Shown: positions 45,514-53,982 of the stretch, one piece after another
How positions within the stretch are numbered: the first letter of the stretch is position 1
Layout of the letters: each line of letters opens with the position of its first letter
Assembly (NCBI RefSeq): GCF_002067035.1
Contig: NZ_MVQB01000057.1
Coordinates: 1 to 64,000, forward strand
Source: Methanoregula sp. PtaB.Bin085
GTDB taxonomy: Archaea > Halobacteriota > Methanomicrobia > Methanomicrobiales > Methanospirillaceae
Reading direction: 5' to 3'
DNA length: 64,000 nucleotides
The notes under the pieces: generated by a model
The model's database searches: none
Seen by the model: only the letters and a program-made list of their open reading frames with translations
What the model was told of the DNA's origin: nothing
Translations under genes and position numbers: made by a program

Positions 45514-46673
45514 TGCGGTGCGCCGAATGCAAGGGAAAGGGCCTGTGCGGGCTTCCCCGCTGCCCCATCATGAGCCGGTTCCATGCGCAGGCTGCCATGA
45601 AACCCGCGACAAGCTACCAGGGCACCTCACCCTCGGTCTTCATCGGAAGTTACGGGTATCCTGATGTCCGGGGCGGACCGCTCCTCATCAACGATACGGA
45701 CAACCCCCCCGACTGGATCCGCAATAACCTCGGCATGGACGATATCGTGAGTATCCGCGCCCGGACGATCCGGGGGAGCGCCGGGCTGCATACGGTTGCC
45801 GGCAGCCTGCAGGAGATTGCCCTCTCGGCACGGCCTCTCGACGTGGACGTCTCCTTCGAGCGGCCGGTCGCCTTCGCGCTGGATTTCGACGGCACCGTTG
45901 CTCCGATCGGGTTCACCGGCACCGTGAAGAGGATGGACCTCATCGGGAGCGCGAGCGTAGGCAGGGCCGTGGACCGGATCACGTCCGATACGGATATCGG
46001 TGCAACCGATGCCGCGATCGCGCTCAGCCATGACGGGATCGACGTGTACCAGATCACGAAGCTGATGACGGCGGGGCTGCTCGGGAAGCGGCAGGCGTTC
46101 GTCCCTACCCGATGGGCAATCACGGCCATTGATGACACCCTCTCGACCGGGCTGAAGAAAGAGATCGCCCGGTACCCCCCGGTCGAGGAGATTCTCGTCT
46201 TCTCGGGCGAGATCTACGGCAACCGGATCGCGGTTATCCTCCTGCCGGGAGACTGGAAGTACGAGATGATCGAGATCTGGGGGAAACGCACGCTCTGGGC
46301 GGGCGACGAGGAGATGATCGTGCAGGACCGGGAAGGGATGAACAAGAGCGGGTACTCCCCGATCACCGGTGCCTATTACTCCGCCCGTCTCGCGGTCTGC
46401 GAGTACCTCAAATCCATCCGGCACTGTGCACGGGTGCTGGTCGTCCGCAGCGTTTCGTCGGACTACTGGGCGCCGCTCGGCGTGTGGGTGGTCCGGGAGG
46501 CTGCCCGGAAGGCAATGGCAAACCCGCCGGTCCTGGTTCCGTCACTGGATACTGCGGTTGCCCGCGCCGTGGCTGTTATCGGATCAGACCGCTGGGTCCC
46601 CCACAGCACACTTATTCCTGAGCTCCGGACCCAGAGGACGCTGTTCTCATTCACCAATGTTGAATCCCATTGA
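45510..46673 (+). CDS. nreA: DNA repair protein NreA
   Basis: A 387-residue archaeal Nre protein. The N-terminal zinc-binding region has Cys4, Cys7, Cys13 and Cys18 (CAECKGKGLCGLPRC), and the central domain begins SPSVFIGSYGYPDVRGGP. The C-terminus ends in QRTLFSF (375-381), which fits the PCNA-interacting (PIP) box known for NreA of Archaeoglobus and Haloferax. It therefore probably acts with the sliding clamp in repair of DNA damage. Its ATG overlaps the DUF2117 stop (ATGA). Confidence 0.9.
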   Translation: MMRCAECKGKGLCGLPRCPIMSRFHAQAAMKPATSYQGTSPSVFIGSYGYPDVRGGPLLINDTDNPPDWIRNNLGMDDIVSIRARTIRGSAGLHTVAGSLQEIALSARPLDVDVSFERPVAFALDFDGTVAPIGFTGTVKRMDLIGSASVGRAVDRITSDTDIGATDAAIALSHDGIDVYQITKLMTAGLLGKRQAFVPTRWAITAIDDTLSTGLKKEIARYPPVEEILVFSGEIYGNRIAVILLPGDWKYEMIEIWGKRTLWAGDEEMIVQDREGMNKSGYSPITGAYYSARLAVCEYLKSIRHCARVLVVRSVSSDYWAPLGVWVVREAARKAMANPPVLVPSLDTAVARAVAVIGSDRWVPHSTLIPELRTQRTLFSFTNVESH

Positions 46674-46985
46674 GGCAGGAAATTACCATATTTCTCTGTG
46701 TATGTGGATTTGACGGCGCAGTTATGCCCGAAGTGTCAGGAGATTGACCCTGTGCCCCCGCTCCGCCCGCGAGTCGGGACCCGCGCCACGGGCAGGGGTC
46801 CCTTTGTCGCGGGGGACGACCGGAGATGAGGATATGAAATATCGCTGACAGTTCGGGTTTTCTCATCACCCGTGTTGTTCCCGAAAGGGATAATTAACGT
46901 TCAGTTTCCGGTCTCCCCTCTCTTTCGGGAGACCTTTGTGCACCTGCGGTTCTCATCACAATTTTCACGCGAAGGCCCGGACACG
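46674..46985. other. Intergenic region between convergent nreA and DNA ligase
   Basis: 312 bases. It holds GC-rich sequence with the inverted repeat CCCCCGC (46755-46761) and GCGGGGG (46809-46815), and no gene. Confidence 0.5.
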
Positions 46986-48641
46986 TCAACCCCGGTACGC
47001 CTGTGCGGACGTGGCCTGCCGCTTGTAGCGCTCCCGGAGGCTGTCGAGGGTTTCGATGTCGGGAATATCCTTGTCGTCCCGGATGCGGATGAACCGCGGG
47101 AAGCGGAGCGCGAACCCGGCCTCGTAGTTCTGGCTTGCCTGCAGTTCCGCATACCCGACCTCGAAGACGAGCGACGGCTCGAAGGTCACTTCCTTGCCGG
47201 CCTGCTTCACCACGCTGTCTTTGAGCAGCTCGTACACCTCGGCAAGCTGCTCGTCAGAGAACCCGGTCGCCACGCGGCTCAGCGGCACGAGCTTTCCTCC
47301 GGCATCCTGGCAGGCGACAAGGAACGAGCCGAAGAGATGTGCCCGCTTCCCCTCGCCCCACTCGGCGCCGATCACCGCAAGGTCGAGCGTGTCCACCTCC
47401 GGCTTGATCTTGATCCAGTTCTTTCCGCGCTGGCCGGGAGTGTAGGGCGAGGACCGGACCTTGATCATGATCCCCTCGTGGCCGGCAGCAAGGGCATCGT
47501 CGTAGGTCTTCGTGATGACCGCGGGATCGGCACTGACCGTCTGCGGGGCGAGGTACTGCTTCACGACAGATTCGAGCCTCCTGCGCCGCTCGGAGAACGG
47601 AAGGTCGATGAGGGTCTCCCCGTCAAGGTACAGGATATCGAAGACATTGGGCACCATCTCGATTGCCTCCTGCGCGCCGGCAATGTCGTGCCGGCGCCGG
47701 AACCGGCGGAGCACGGACTGGAAGGGCATTGGTTTCCCGTCCTTTACCGCGATCACCTCGCCGTCGATGATAACATCGTGATCGGTCGCAGACATCAGCT
47801 GCTGGATCACGTCCGGCAGGGCTCCTGTCACGTCCTCGAGCCGGCGGGAGTACATCCGGGCCCAGTTCCCTTTCTTGTGGAACTGGAACCGGGATCCGTC
47901 GTACTTGAACTCGGCAGCGATCTCCCCGTGTTCTTTGATCATGTCCGCTATGGTACCCTGCTGGGCGAGCATCATCCGCACCGGGTGGAAGAGGGTGATA
48001 CGGACATTCCGGAGGTGTTCCGGCCCGGCCTTTGCGAGCCGTGCAACCTCCCCCATGTCATTGAGGGCCTGCATCGCATGCTCCACGAGCGCCGGATCCA
48101 CGGAAAACGCCTTCGCAACCGCCTCGCGGACGCTCCCCTCCCCCACCCCGATCCGGAGTTCCTCCAGCATGATCCGGGCAAGGTAGCGGCCCTCCAGCGG
48201 GTGGGCGTTCCCGAGCAGCCGCCGGACGGCGAGCAGCTTCTCCCGCTGGGATTTCTTCCCCTCCATCTCGGCGATAGCGATCAGGGAGTTGTACACGTGG
48301 ACGAGGTCGAGTTCCTCGTGGAAGAACGTGGTCTGGGACTTGACGGACAGGAGATCCTCAACTGCCTGTCCGACATCGCCGGTCCTGTTGATCGTATCGA
48401 TGACCTTGTCCCGGGAGATGCCGGCAACCGCGGCGGTGGCCTCGTACAGCAGATTCGGCCCGATCCCGAGTTTCCGGGAGCTCCAGTCGGCAAAGATCCG
48501 CCCCATGATGAAGCGGACGAAGACCGGCAGTTCATCGTCGGTCAGGCCCGGGAGCTCTTTGCTGATGATGTCGATCATGTCGAGCCGGCCCGGCGTAGCC
48601 TCGAGCTTCTCGCAGCACCGGGAAAAGTCCATGAAGAGCAT
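46986..48641 (-). CDS. lig: ATP-dependent DNA ligase
   Basis: A 551-residue archaeal DNA ligase I. Order: N-terminal DNA-binding domain (about 1-215), adenylation domain with the nucleophile Lys246 in EFKYDGSR (motif I), YSRRLEDVT (motif III) and IIDGEVIA (motif IV). Motif V is [20 protein letters not shown], and a C-terminal OB-fold follows. It joins Okazaki fragments and seals repair nicks. ATG 48641 or 48632 could be used; length fits the family. Confidence 0.95.
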   Translation of the reverse strand: MLFMDFSRCCEKLEATPGRLDMIDIISKELPGLTDDELPVFVRFIMGRIFADWSSRKLGIGPNLLYEATAAVAGISRDKVIDTINRTGDVGQAVEDLLSVKSQTTFFHEELDLVHVYNSLIAIAEMEGKKSQREKLLAVRRLLGNAHPLEGRYLARIMLEELRIGVGEGSVREAVAKAFSVDPALVEHAMQALNDMGEVARLAKAGPEHLRNVRITLFHPVRMMLAQQGTIADMIKEHGEIAAEFKYDGSRFQFHKKGNWARMYSRRLEDVTGALPDVIQQLMSATDHDVIIDGEVIAVKDGKPMPFQSVLRRFRRRHDIAGAQEAIEMVPNVFDILYLDGETLIDLPFSERRRRLESVVKQYLAPQTVSADPAVITKTYDDALAAGHEGIMIKVRSSPYTPGQRGKNWIKIKPEVDTLDLAVIGAEWGEGKRAHLFGSFLVACQDAGGKLVPLSRVATGFSDEQLAEVYELLKDSVVKQAGKEVTFEPSLVFEVGYAELQASQNYEAGFALRFPRFIRIRDDKDIPDIETLDSLRERYKRQATSAQAYRG

Positions 48642-48793
48642 GGTTCTCTTGAGATGTTACGTGAGAATGAGGATTAAGATTTGTGTATTTTGCATCTTTT
48701 CGATCATATGTCTCCCCATGAAGCACAACAGGAAAAGAATAACGAAAGGGCTGAAACCCCCACAGGCCTGATAAAATTCTGTTCCGCCGGCTC

Positions 48794-48813
48794 GAAGAAC
48801 CTGATGGTTCTTC
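48794..48813. other. Perfect 8-bp hairpin
   Basis: GAAGAACC-TGAT-GGTTCTTC lies in the gene-free 278 bases between the MBL gene and the ligase gene (both minus strand). It may terminate transcription or regulate the ligase. Confidence 0.45.
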
Positions 48814-48876
48814 TCATCCTGCCGGTTCTGGTGAACCACCCGATCCCTGGAGCGGCCCTGAGATGAGGGGAGCCCT

Positions 48877-48894
48877 CGAAATTCATGAATTTCG
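48877..48894. other. 18-bp perfect palindrome
   Basis: CGAAATTCATGAATTTCG reads the same on both strands. It lies 26 bases beyond the MBL gene stop. Terminator hairpin or operator. Confidence 0.45.
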
Positions 48895-48919
48895 TACACA
48901 ATGTTCCAAAGCCGGTTGT

Positions 48920-49726
48920 TCAGAGTTCCATCCTCTGCGGCCGGCCGCTGCTGCCCCCGTCCTGCGTTGCCACGATGACCCGCTGCATCTCATAGAAGAG
49001 CCCGAGCCCGTCGCGGGCGCTTCCCATCGCCTTATCAGGCGTGTTGTTGACCTCGGAGAGATGAGCGAGGATCACCTGCGGCACGTCCTTCCCGAAGTCG
49101 CGGAGGCATGCTGCTGCCGCGGGGTTCGAGAGGTGCCCGTGTTTCGAGCGGATCCTGCGCTTGAGCGACTCGGGGTACGGGCCGTTTGCCAGCATGTCGG
49201 GGCAGTGGTTGCTCTCAAGGATGATCCCGTCGCAATGCCGGAGCAGCCCGTGGATACCTGGCGTCACGATACCCGTATCGGTGCAGTATCCTGCGCGGAT
49301 GTCCCCTTCGGTGATGATGAATCCGCAGGGCTCCGTTGCATCATGGGAGGTGCCGAACGGTTCGATGGAAAAGTCGCCGATGGCAAACGTTTCGTGGTAG
49401 CGGCAGGTATGGTGGACGAGGGGCTTTGCCGAGATCCTGCGATGGTGCAGGAAATCCGCAAGGGTCCCTTCGGTAGCATATACGGGGAGATCCAGTTTCC
49501 GGGCAAGGACGTCAACGCCCCGGATGTGGTCGGTATGCTCGTGGGTGACGAGCAGGGCTTCGATGTTTCCGGCATCGATGCCGGCCCGTTCCATCCGGAG
49601 GAGGCACTCCTTTGCGCTCAGGCCGGCATCGATGAGGATGGAGCCGGCCCGGCCCTCGATCACCACGCAGTTGCCCTTGCTTCCGCTGGCAAGCATCGTA
49701 CAGCGCATTGTCCTATTATTCGTCAT
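48920..49726 (-). CDS. MBL-fold metallo-hydrolase (YycJ-like)
   Basis: A 268-residue metallo-beta-lactamase-fold protein. MLASGSKGNCVVIE at the N-terminus and VTHEHTDHIRG (His62, His64, Asp66, His67) are typical of the YycJ/WalJ branch. Further metal ligands are in LESNHCPDML and LAHLSEVNN. It probably acts as a nuclease or phosphodiesterase on nucleic acids. The start is ATG 49726, or ATG 49708 (MRCTMLASG) which has ATAGGA upstream. Confidence 0.82.
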   Translation of the reverse strand: MTNNRTMRCTMLASGSKGNCVVIEGRAGSILIDAGLSAKECLLRMERAGIDAGNIEALLVTHEHTDHIRGVDVLARKLDLPVYATEGTLADFLHHRRISAKPLVHHTCRYHETFAIGDFSIEPFGTSHDATEPCGFIITEGDIRAGYCTDTGIVTPGIHGLLRHCDGIILESNHCPDMLANGPYPESLKRRIRSKHGHLSNPAAAACLRDFGKDVPQVILAHLSEVNNTPDKAMGSARDGLGLFYEMQRVIVATQDGGSSGRPQRMEL

Positions 49727-49845
49727 CAACGTATTAGAGGGTCTGCCTCATGACGGCGGTATCGATACCCGTCCGCAGGAACGATGCACGGGCATGGAGC
49801 TGCCGGAATTTCCGGAATCCGGAAAAAATCGTATTGGAAAAGAGG

Positions 49846-50031
49846 TTATTTCTTTGGTTTAATCGCTTCGTACTCCGCGAGGATCGGAGCGATGGTTTTT
49901 GTGGATATTGATCGCCGCACGAGCGTGGTGAGCTTCCTGCAGTAGTGGATATGGGCAATCTGGAAACTGACGATAAGTCCGAAGCAGAGGCAGGTGATGG
50001 CAATCAGGGTGTAACTGACAACGTCAACCAT
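49846..50031 (-). CDS. Small membrane protein B, 61 residues
   Basis: A 61-residue protein with one N-terminal membrane helix (VVSYTLIAITCLCFGLIVSF) and a charged C-terminal half (HYCRKLTTLVRRSISTKTIAPILAEYEAIKPKK). It begins 9 bases after the stop of the related gene at 50041, so they form an operon. Both share the layout one helix, Tyr, Lys/Arg-rich stretch and a predicted helix. Function unknown. Confidence 0.62.
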   Translation of the reverse strand: MVDVVSYTLIAITCLCFGLIVSFQIAHIHYCRKLTTLVRRSISTKTIAPILAEYEAIKPKK

Positions 50032-50040
50032 GGCTGTCCC

Positions 50041-50229
50041 TCACGTCTCCCTCGCGAGTTCGTCGACAATCGGTATCGCGGAGTCGGAATCGGAGCACTC
50101 CTTTGCGATCACCATGAACCGTTTCGTATAGTACATGATGAGGAGCTGGTAGCCGGCGATCATCCCGATGGTGAACATGATGATCCCGATACCAATGTAG
50201 ATCAGAAGATCAGTGAGCAGATCCGCCAT
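50041..50229 (-). CDS. Small membrane protein A, 62 residues
   Basis: A 62-residue protein starting MADLLTDLLIYIGIGIIM with one long hydrophobic helix (to AGYQLLIMYY) and a charged tail (TKRFMVIAKECSDSDSAIPIVDELARET). An ATG 12 bases earlier (50241) is possible. It looks paralogous to small protein B immediately downstream. The pair may form a hetero-oligomer. Function unknown. Confidence 0.62.
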   Translation of the reverse strand: MADLLTDLLIYIGIGIIMFTIGMIAGYQLLIMYYTKRFMVIAKECSDSDSAIPIVDELARET

Positions 50230-50430
50230 AGCACATCTCATTGACTGTTCCGTGGCCGTGCTGATAAATTTATTGAATGATCCTTCCCATCATCCTGTCC
50301 GCCGCTGATGGTCATCCCGGTCCACGCCGCCTCCAAATCCCCATGTGCCCGGCCGGGGCCCCGTGTTTTTCCTGCAACCGGATAGGCAGAATCCCAGCAT
50401 TGATTACTCCCCGGACCCCACTCCTGATCA

Positions 50431-51339
50431 ATGCAGCGCGATATCGGGATTCACATGAAAGGCGGCGTCATCACCGAGCGGGATACCGACTTCTGCACGG
50501 TCCGGCTCCGGGCGCCTGCCGGCATCTTCACGGTCGACCAGATCCGGGGGATTGCAACACTGGCAAAGCGGTACGGGTGCGGGGAAGTTCACGGGACCAC
50601 CCGCCAGACGCTCGAGGTCCCGCATGTCCGAACCGGGGATCTGAAGAAACTGGCAAAACAGCTGGAAAAGAACGGGACGCCGATCGGTTCCGAGAAGGAT
50701 GAGATCGTCAATATTATCGCGTGCCCGGGCATGAACCGGTGCAAGTACGCCAATATCGATACGATCAGCCTTGCCAGGAAGGCCGATTCAAAGCTCTTCG
50801 GGAAAGAGATGCCGGTCAAGATCCGGATCGCCATCGCAGGATGCCCGAACTCCTGCACGAGCCCCATGCTGAACGAGATCGGGATCATCGGAAGGGTAAA
50901 GCCGGTCCGCACGAAGGAGCGCATGTGCACCGGTTGCGGGAACTGCGTCTATTACTGCAAGGAGAACGCGATAAAGATCCGGAACGGCATTTCGGTACTT
51001 GATGAGGGGAAATGTGTCCAGTGCGGTACCTGTGTCCAGTCGTGCCACTATGACCTCATCAAACCCGAACACCGCCATTTCCTCATCACGGTCGGCGGCC
51101 GGCGCGGGAGGCATCCGAAGATCGGGCGGAACCTTCTGACGGTCGAAACAGAAGACCAGGCGCTGTATGTTATCGAAAAGATCGTTGAATGGGTATACCG
51201 CCGGGCGTGGAGCGGCAGGCTCCTTTCCGAGCAGCTGGACGATATCCACTTCGACAAATTCAGGGAAGAGATTATCAGGAAGGTGCCGGAAGCACGACCG
51301 GTTGTGGACGAAGGGGGAAAGCCCGGACCTGACGTGTAA
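50431..51339 (+). CDS. Small sirohaem sulfite/nitrite-reductase-like protein with ferredoxin domain
   Basis: A 302-residue redox protein. The N-terminal reductase half has the sirohaem-4Fe4S ligands Cys98-x5-Cys104 and Cys138-x3-Cys142. It is followed by a 2x[4Fe-4S] ferredoxin insert: Cys166, 169, 172, 176 and Cys195, 198, 201, 205. This is the organisation of the dissimilatory-sulfite-reductase-like proteins (Dsr-LP) of methanogens, often of unknown substrate. No partner subunit is next to it. ATG 50431 is chosen; ATG 50455 (MKGGVITER) is possible. Confidence 0.88.
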   Translation: MQRDIGIHMKGGVITERDTDFCTVRLRAPAGIFTVDQIRGIATLAKRYGCGEVHGTTRQTLEVPHVRTGDLKKLAKQLEKNGTPIGSEKDEIVNIIACPGMNRCKYANIDTISLARKADSKLFGKEMPVKIRIAIAGCPNSCTSPMLNEIGIIGRVKPVRTKERMCTGCGNCVYYCKENAIKIRNGISVLDEGKCVQCGTCVQSCHYDLIKPEHRHFLITVGGRRGRHPKIGRNLLTVETEDQALYVIEKIVEWVYRRAWSGRLLSEQLDDIHFDKFREEIIRKVPEARPVVDEGGKPGPDV

Positions 51340-51460
51340 TGTCTTTTTTGTCCCCAGGTCCATCCCGTTTCCCGCAACGGGCAAAACCAGAATCATTCCA
51401 TAAATGAGGAAATGACATGTACGGATGAGGAATTCCGGAGAAACGAAAAAAAGATAAAAT

Positions 51461-52261
51461 TCAGATCTTCTTGTACAGGTTGCCGTATACGACGACACCC
51501 TTCTTCTTCTTGTGGCGCTCGCCCGTGTCTCCGATAAAGTGGGCGAACTTTGCCTTGGTGCCGTCAACGGTGAGTTCGACCTCGTCAACGGGCTTGAAGC
51601 CGGGCATCATGACATCGATGCTGCCGAAGACATAGATATCGCCCTCGACCATCTGGCCCCCGAGCTTGCTTGCAGCATTGCCCCTGATGATAACCCTGCC
51701 GCCCTCGGCATGGGTCATGACATGGACATCGCAGTTGCCGTTGATGACGATCTCGCCGCCAAGCATGTACATACCGACATCCGAGCCGGCATTGCCCTTG
51801 ACCAGGATCTTCCCGCCGGACATGCCCCTCCAGTCACCGCGGTATGCGGCGCCGAGGTAGTTCCCGGCGTTGCCCTCGATGACCATCTCGCCGCCCTTCA
51901 TGGCGGTTGCAGCGAATGCATCGACGTTGCCCCTGACGGTGATTTTGCCGCCCTTCATCCAGCCGCCCACATACTGGTCAGCGGATCCTTCGATGACGAT
52001 CTCACCGGCAGTCATCCTGAAACCGATATACTTGACGCGCTTCACATCGCCTTTGACAACGATCCGGGTGTCGGCTGCGGTTGCACCTGCATTGCCGGTT
52101 ACTTCAAAGTACTTGCCAAGGGTCGAGGGGTTGTTGCCCTCGAAAACGGGGAGTTCTGCGATCTGCGCAGCACTCTTGCCGGCGAATGCATCGGGTGAGA
52201 TGGTGTCTGCCTCAAGGTACAGTGCAGGCGCGTTCTTCATGGTAATGGTAACGGTATCCAT
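51461..52261 (-). CDS. fwdC: Formylmethanofuran dehydrogenase subunit C (cluster 1)
   Basis: A 266-residue subunit of the complex that reduces CO2 to formylmethanofuran. The body is a right-handed beta-helix made of GGxIxxxGNAGxxxG repeats (GXGXG domain shared with glutamate synthase), which places FwdA and FwdB. ATG 52261 has the Shine-Dalgarno GAGGTGG 5 bases upstream. It is the last gene of the G-D-B-A-C cluster, ending convergently with the sirohaem gene. Confidence 0.93.
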   Translation of the reverse strand: MDTVTITMKNAPALYLEADTISPDAFAGKSAAQIAELPVFEGNNPSTLGKYFEVTGNAGATAADTRIVVKGDVKRVKYIGFRMTAGEIVIEGSADQYVGGWMKGGKITVRGNVDAFAATAMKGGEMVIEGNAGNYLGAAYRGDWRGMSGGKILVKGNAGSDVGMYMLGGEIVINGNCDVHVMTHAEGGRVIIRGNAASKLGGQMVEGDIYVFGSIDVMMPGFKPVDEVELTVDGTKAKFAHFIGDTGERHKKKKGVVVYGNLYKKI

Positions 52262-52275
52262 TTTTTCCACCTCAG
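52262..52275 (-). promoter_or_regulatory. Strong ribosome site of fwdC, cluster 1
   Basis: CTGAGGTGGAAAAA directly precedes ATG 52261 and contains the fwdA stop (TGA). The same 14 bases appear before fwdD of cluster 2 (58744-58757). Confidence 0.7.
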
Positions 52276-53981
52276 TTGGTTGCATCAACCTCGATTGCAT
52301 ACGGGTTCGGCACGAAGTGGTGCCCGAGCGCTTCGTAGTTGGCCTGCGTCATGCTGTAGTACTTGACGAACTTCTCGTTGATGTCACGCATGACCTGCGG
52401 GTTCTCCTTTGCCTTGACATTGACCCAGAGGGTGCGCTTGTTGCCGTTGTTCACGATCTCTCCGTTGGAAACGACCTGCACACCGCTCTTGAAGAACGCT
52501 GCACAGCGGCTGAACGCCTTCTCGATGTCGTCGGGGTTGGCGATCGGCTTGTCGGGGTTGATGTTGTAGATTGCAACATCGGCGTCCATGCCGGGCTTCA
52601 GGCCACCGCACATGGCAGCAAGGCCGAGAGACTTGGCCGGGCCGGCGCGGGTCATCTGGGCAAGCTCGTAGAGCGAGATCTCGCGGTCGAGAGTGCCGAT
52701 GGCCGTCTGGGAGAGAACCTTGTCCTTGTGCTTGAAGGCCTCAATCTGCGCTTTGCGTGCCTTCTCGGACATCAGCCACTTGTACACGCGGGGGTACCGG
52801 GTGAACGGGCCGGCATTCGGGTGGTCGGTGGTGACATAGCAGCGCATCGGGTCCTTCATCATGAGCGCGATCTCGAGGCCGATTGCCCACTGGATGGCGC
52901 AGACCGAGATCGACGGGCTGTAGATGTACGGCACGACACCGGCTGCGGTCTCGAGTTCGACATCGCAGTTGGCCCACTTGAGGTGGTTGAGGCCGGTGAG
53001 GTGGTGCTCGAACGGGCCGTCAGCCGTCATCGTGGTGGTCTCGTCAAGGGTGACGTTACCGGTATCGATGGTGATATTCTTGTTCTTGTTGACGAAGTCC
53101 GTGACTTCCTTCGCCTTTGACTCGAAGTCGCCCCAGTTGGTACCGCCGTACGAGTGGAACTGGGTATGGGTGAGGTGCATGACCTGCTCGCGGCCGAACT
53201 TGTTCTTCGGCTTGATGCCCGCGGCAATCTTGAGGGTGTCAAGGGTTGTCTCGTAGCACCCGGGGTTCCCGAGGTTGTTCGGGTGGATGTGCATCGAGTG
53301 CGGGAGGCCGAGATACTCGTTTGCTTCGATGAGGCCCTTGATGATCTCTGCCGGGGTGATGTCGAAGTACGGGACGGGGTCGTTGACGGTGAGGCAGTTC
53401 AGTCCCCAGCCCCAGGCTTCTGTGCCGCCGGGATTGACGACCTTGATCGCGTAGCCTTTGGTGACCTTGAGGAGCCAGGCGCAGTAGGCCGCAGTGTTCT
53501 CGATCTCCTGGTTCTTGAGATACTCGAGCACGAACCAGTTGTTGCCGAAGACCGGGAATGCCCCCTCGTCGATGATCGGGGTGTCGCGGATCTCCTCGTG
53601 GACGTGGCGGGAGAAGAGCGGGGGCATGGCTGCCTCCATCGCAACAGCAAATCCCATCTTGGCATATTCGTAGCCGGTCTTGAACGTGGTCGGGATCGAG
53701 GCACCCCCTCCCATACGTTCGATGCCCTTCGTAGGCGTGCAGCTGAAGAGCTTGTCCTCGGGCCGGTAGATGCGGCCGAGGTTGACCTTGGGGCCGGCAA
53801 CATGGGCGTGGATCTCCACCGCACCTGCCATGACCGTTTTGTCCTTGGCATCGATCACTTTTGCGGATCCACTGACCTTGTCGACGATCTTCCCGTCCTT
53901 GATGCAGATATCCTTCTTGTCGCCCTTGATACCCTGGACCGGGTCAAAGACGTGCCCGTTCTTAATGATAAATTCTGCCAT
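52272..53981 (-). CDS. fwdA: Formylmethanofuran dehydrogenase subunit A (cluster 1)
   Basis: A 569-residue amidohydrolase-fold subunit. It carries the binuclear zinc site: HAH (His58, His60) and further ligands in HPNNLGN, HTQFHSYGGTNW and DHPNAGPF. In the known complex it condenses formate, delivered by an internal tunnel from FwdB, with the amine of methanofuran. Length and motifs match the family. It follows fwdB by one base and shares fwdC's ribosome site at its end. Confidence 0.95.
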   Translation of the reverse strand: MAEFIIKNGHVFDPVQGIKGDKKDICIKDGKIVDKVSGSAKVIDAKDKTVMAGAVEIHAHVAGPKVNLGRIYRPEDKLFSCTPTKGIERMGGGASIPTTFKTGYEYAKMGFAVAMEAAMPPLFSRHVHEEIRDTPIIDEGAFPVFGNNWFVLEYLKNQEIENTAAYCAWLLKVTKGYAIKVVNPGGTEAWGWGLNCLTVNDPVPYFDITPAEIIKGLIEANEYLGLPHSMHIHPNNLGNPGCYETTLDTLKIAAGIKPKNKFGREQVMHLTHTQFHSYGGTNWGDFESKAKEVTDFVNKNKNITIDTGNVTLDETTTMTADGPFEHHLTGLNHLKWANCDVELETAAGVVPYIYSPSISVCAIQWAIGLEIALMMKDPMRCYVTTDHPNAGPFTRYPRVYKWLMSEKARKAQIEAFKHKDKVLSQTAIGTLDREISLYELAQMTRAGPAKSLGLAAMCGGLKPGMDADVAIYNINPDKPIANPDDIEKAFSRCAAFFKSGVQVVSNGEIVNNGNKRTLWVNVKAKENPQVMRDINEKFVKYYSMTQANYEALGHHFVPNPYAIEVDATN

Positions 53982-53982
53982 G

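Noticed and set aside
46755-46815. Insertion-sequence end suggested by GC-rich inverted repeat
   Set aside because: Only 7 bp match, no transposase frame is near and no target duplication is visible; more likely a terminator between convergent genes.
46872-48677. 601-codon plus-strand frame opposite the DNA ligase
   Set aside because: Antisense shadow of a gene with intact ligase motifs; the GC-rich codon pattern creates long frames on the other strand.
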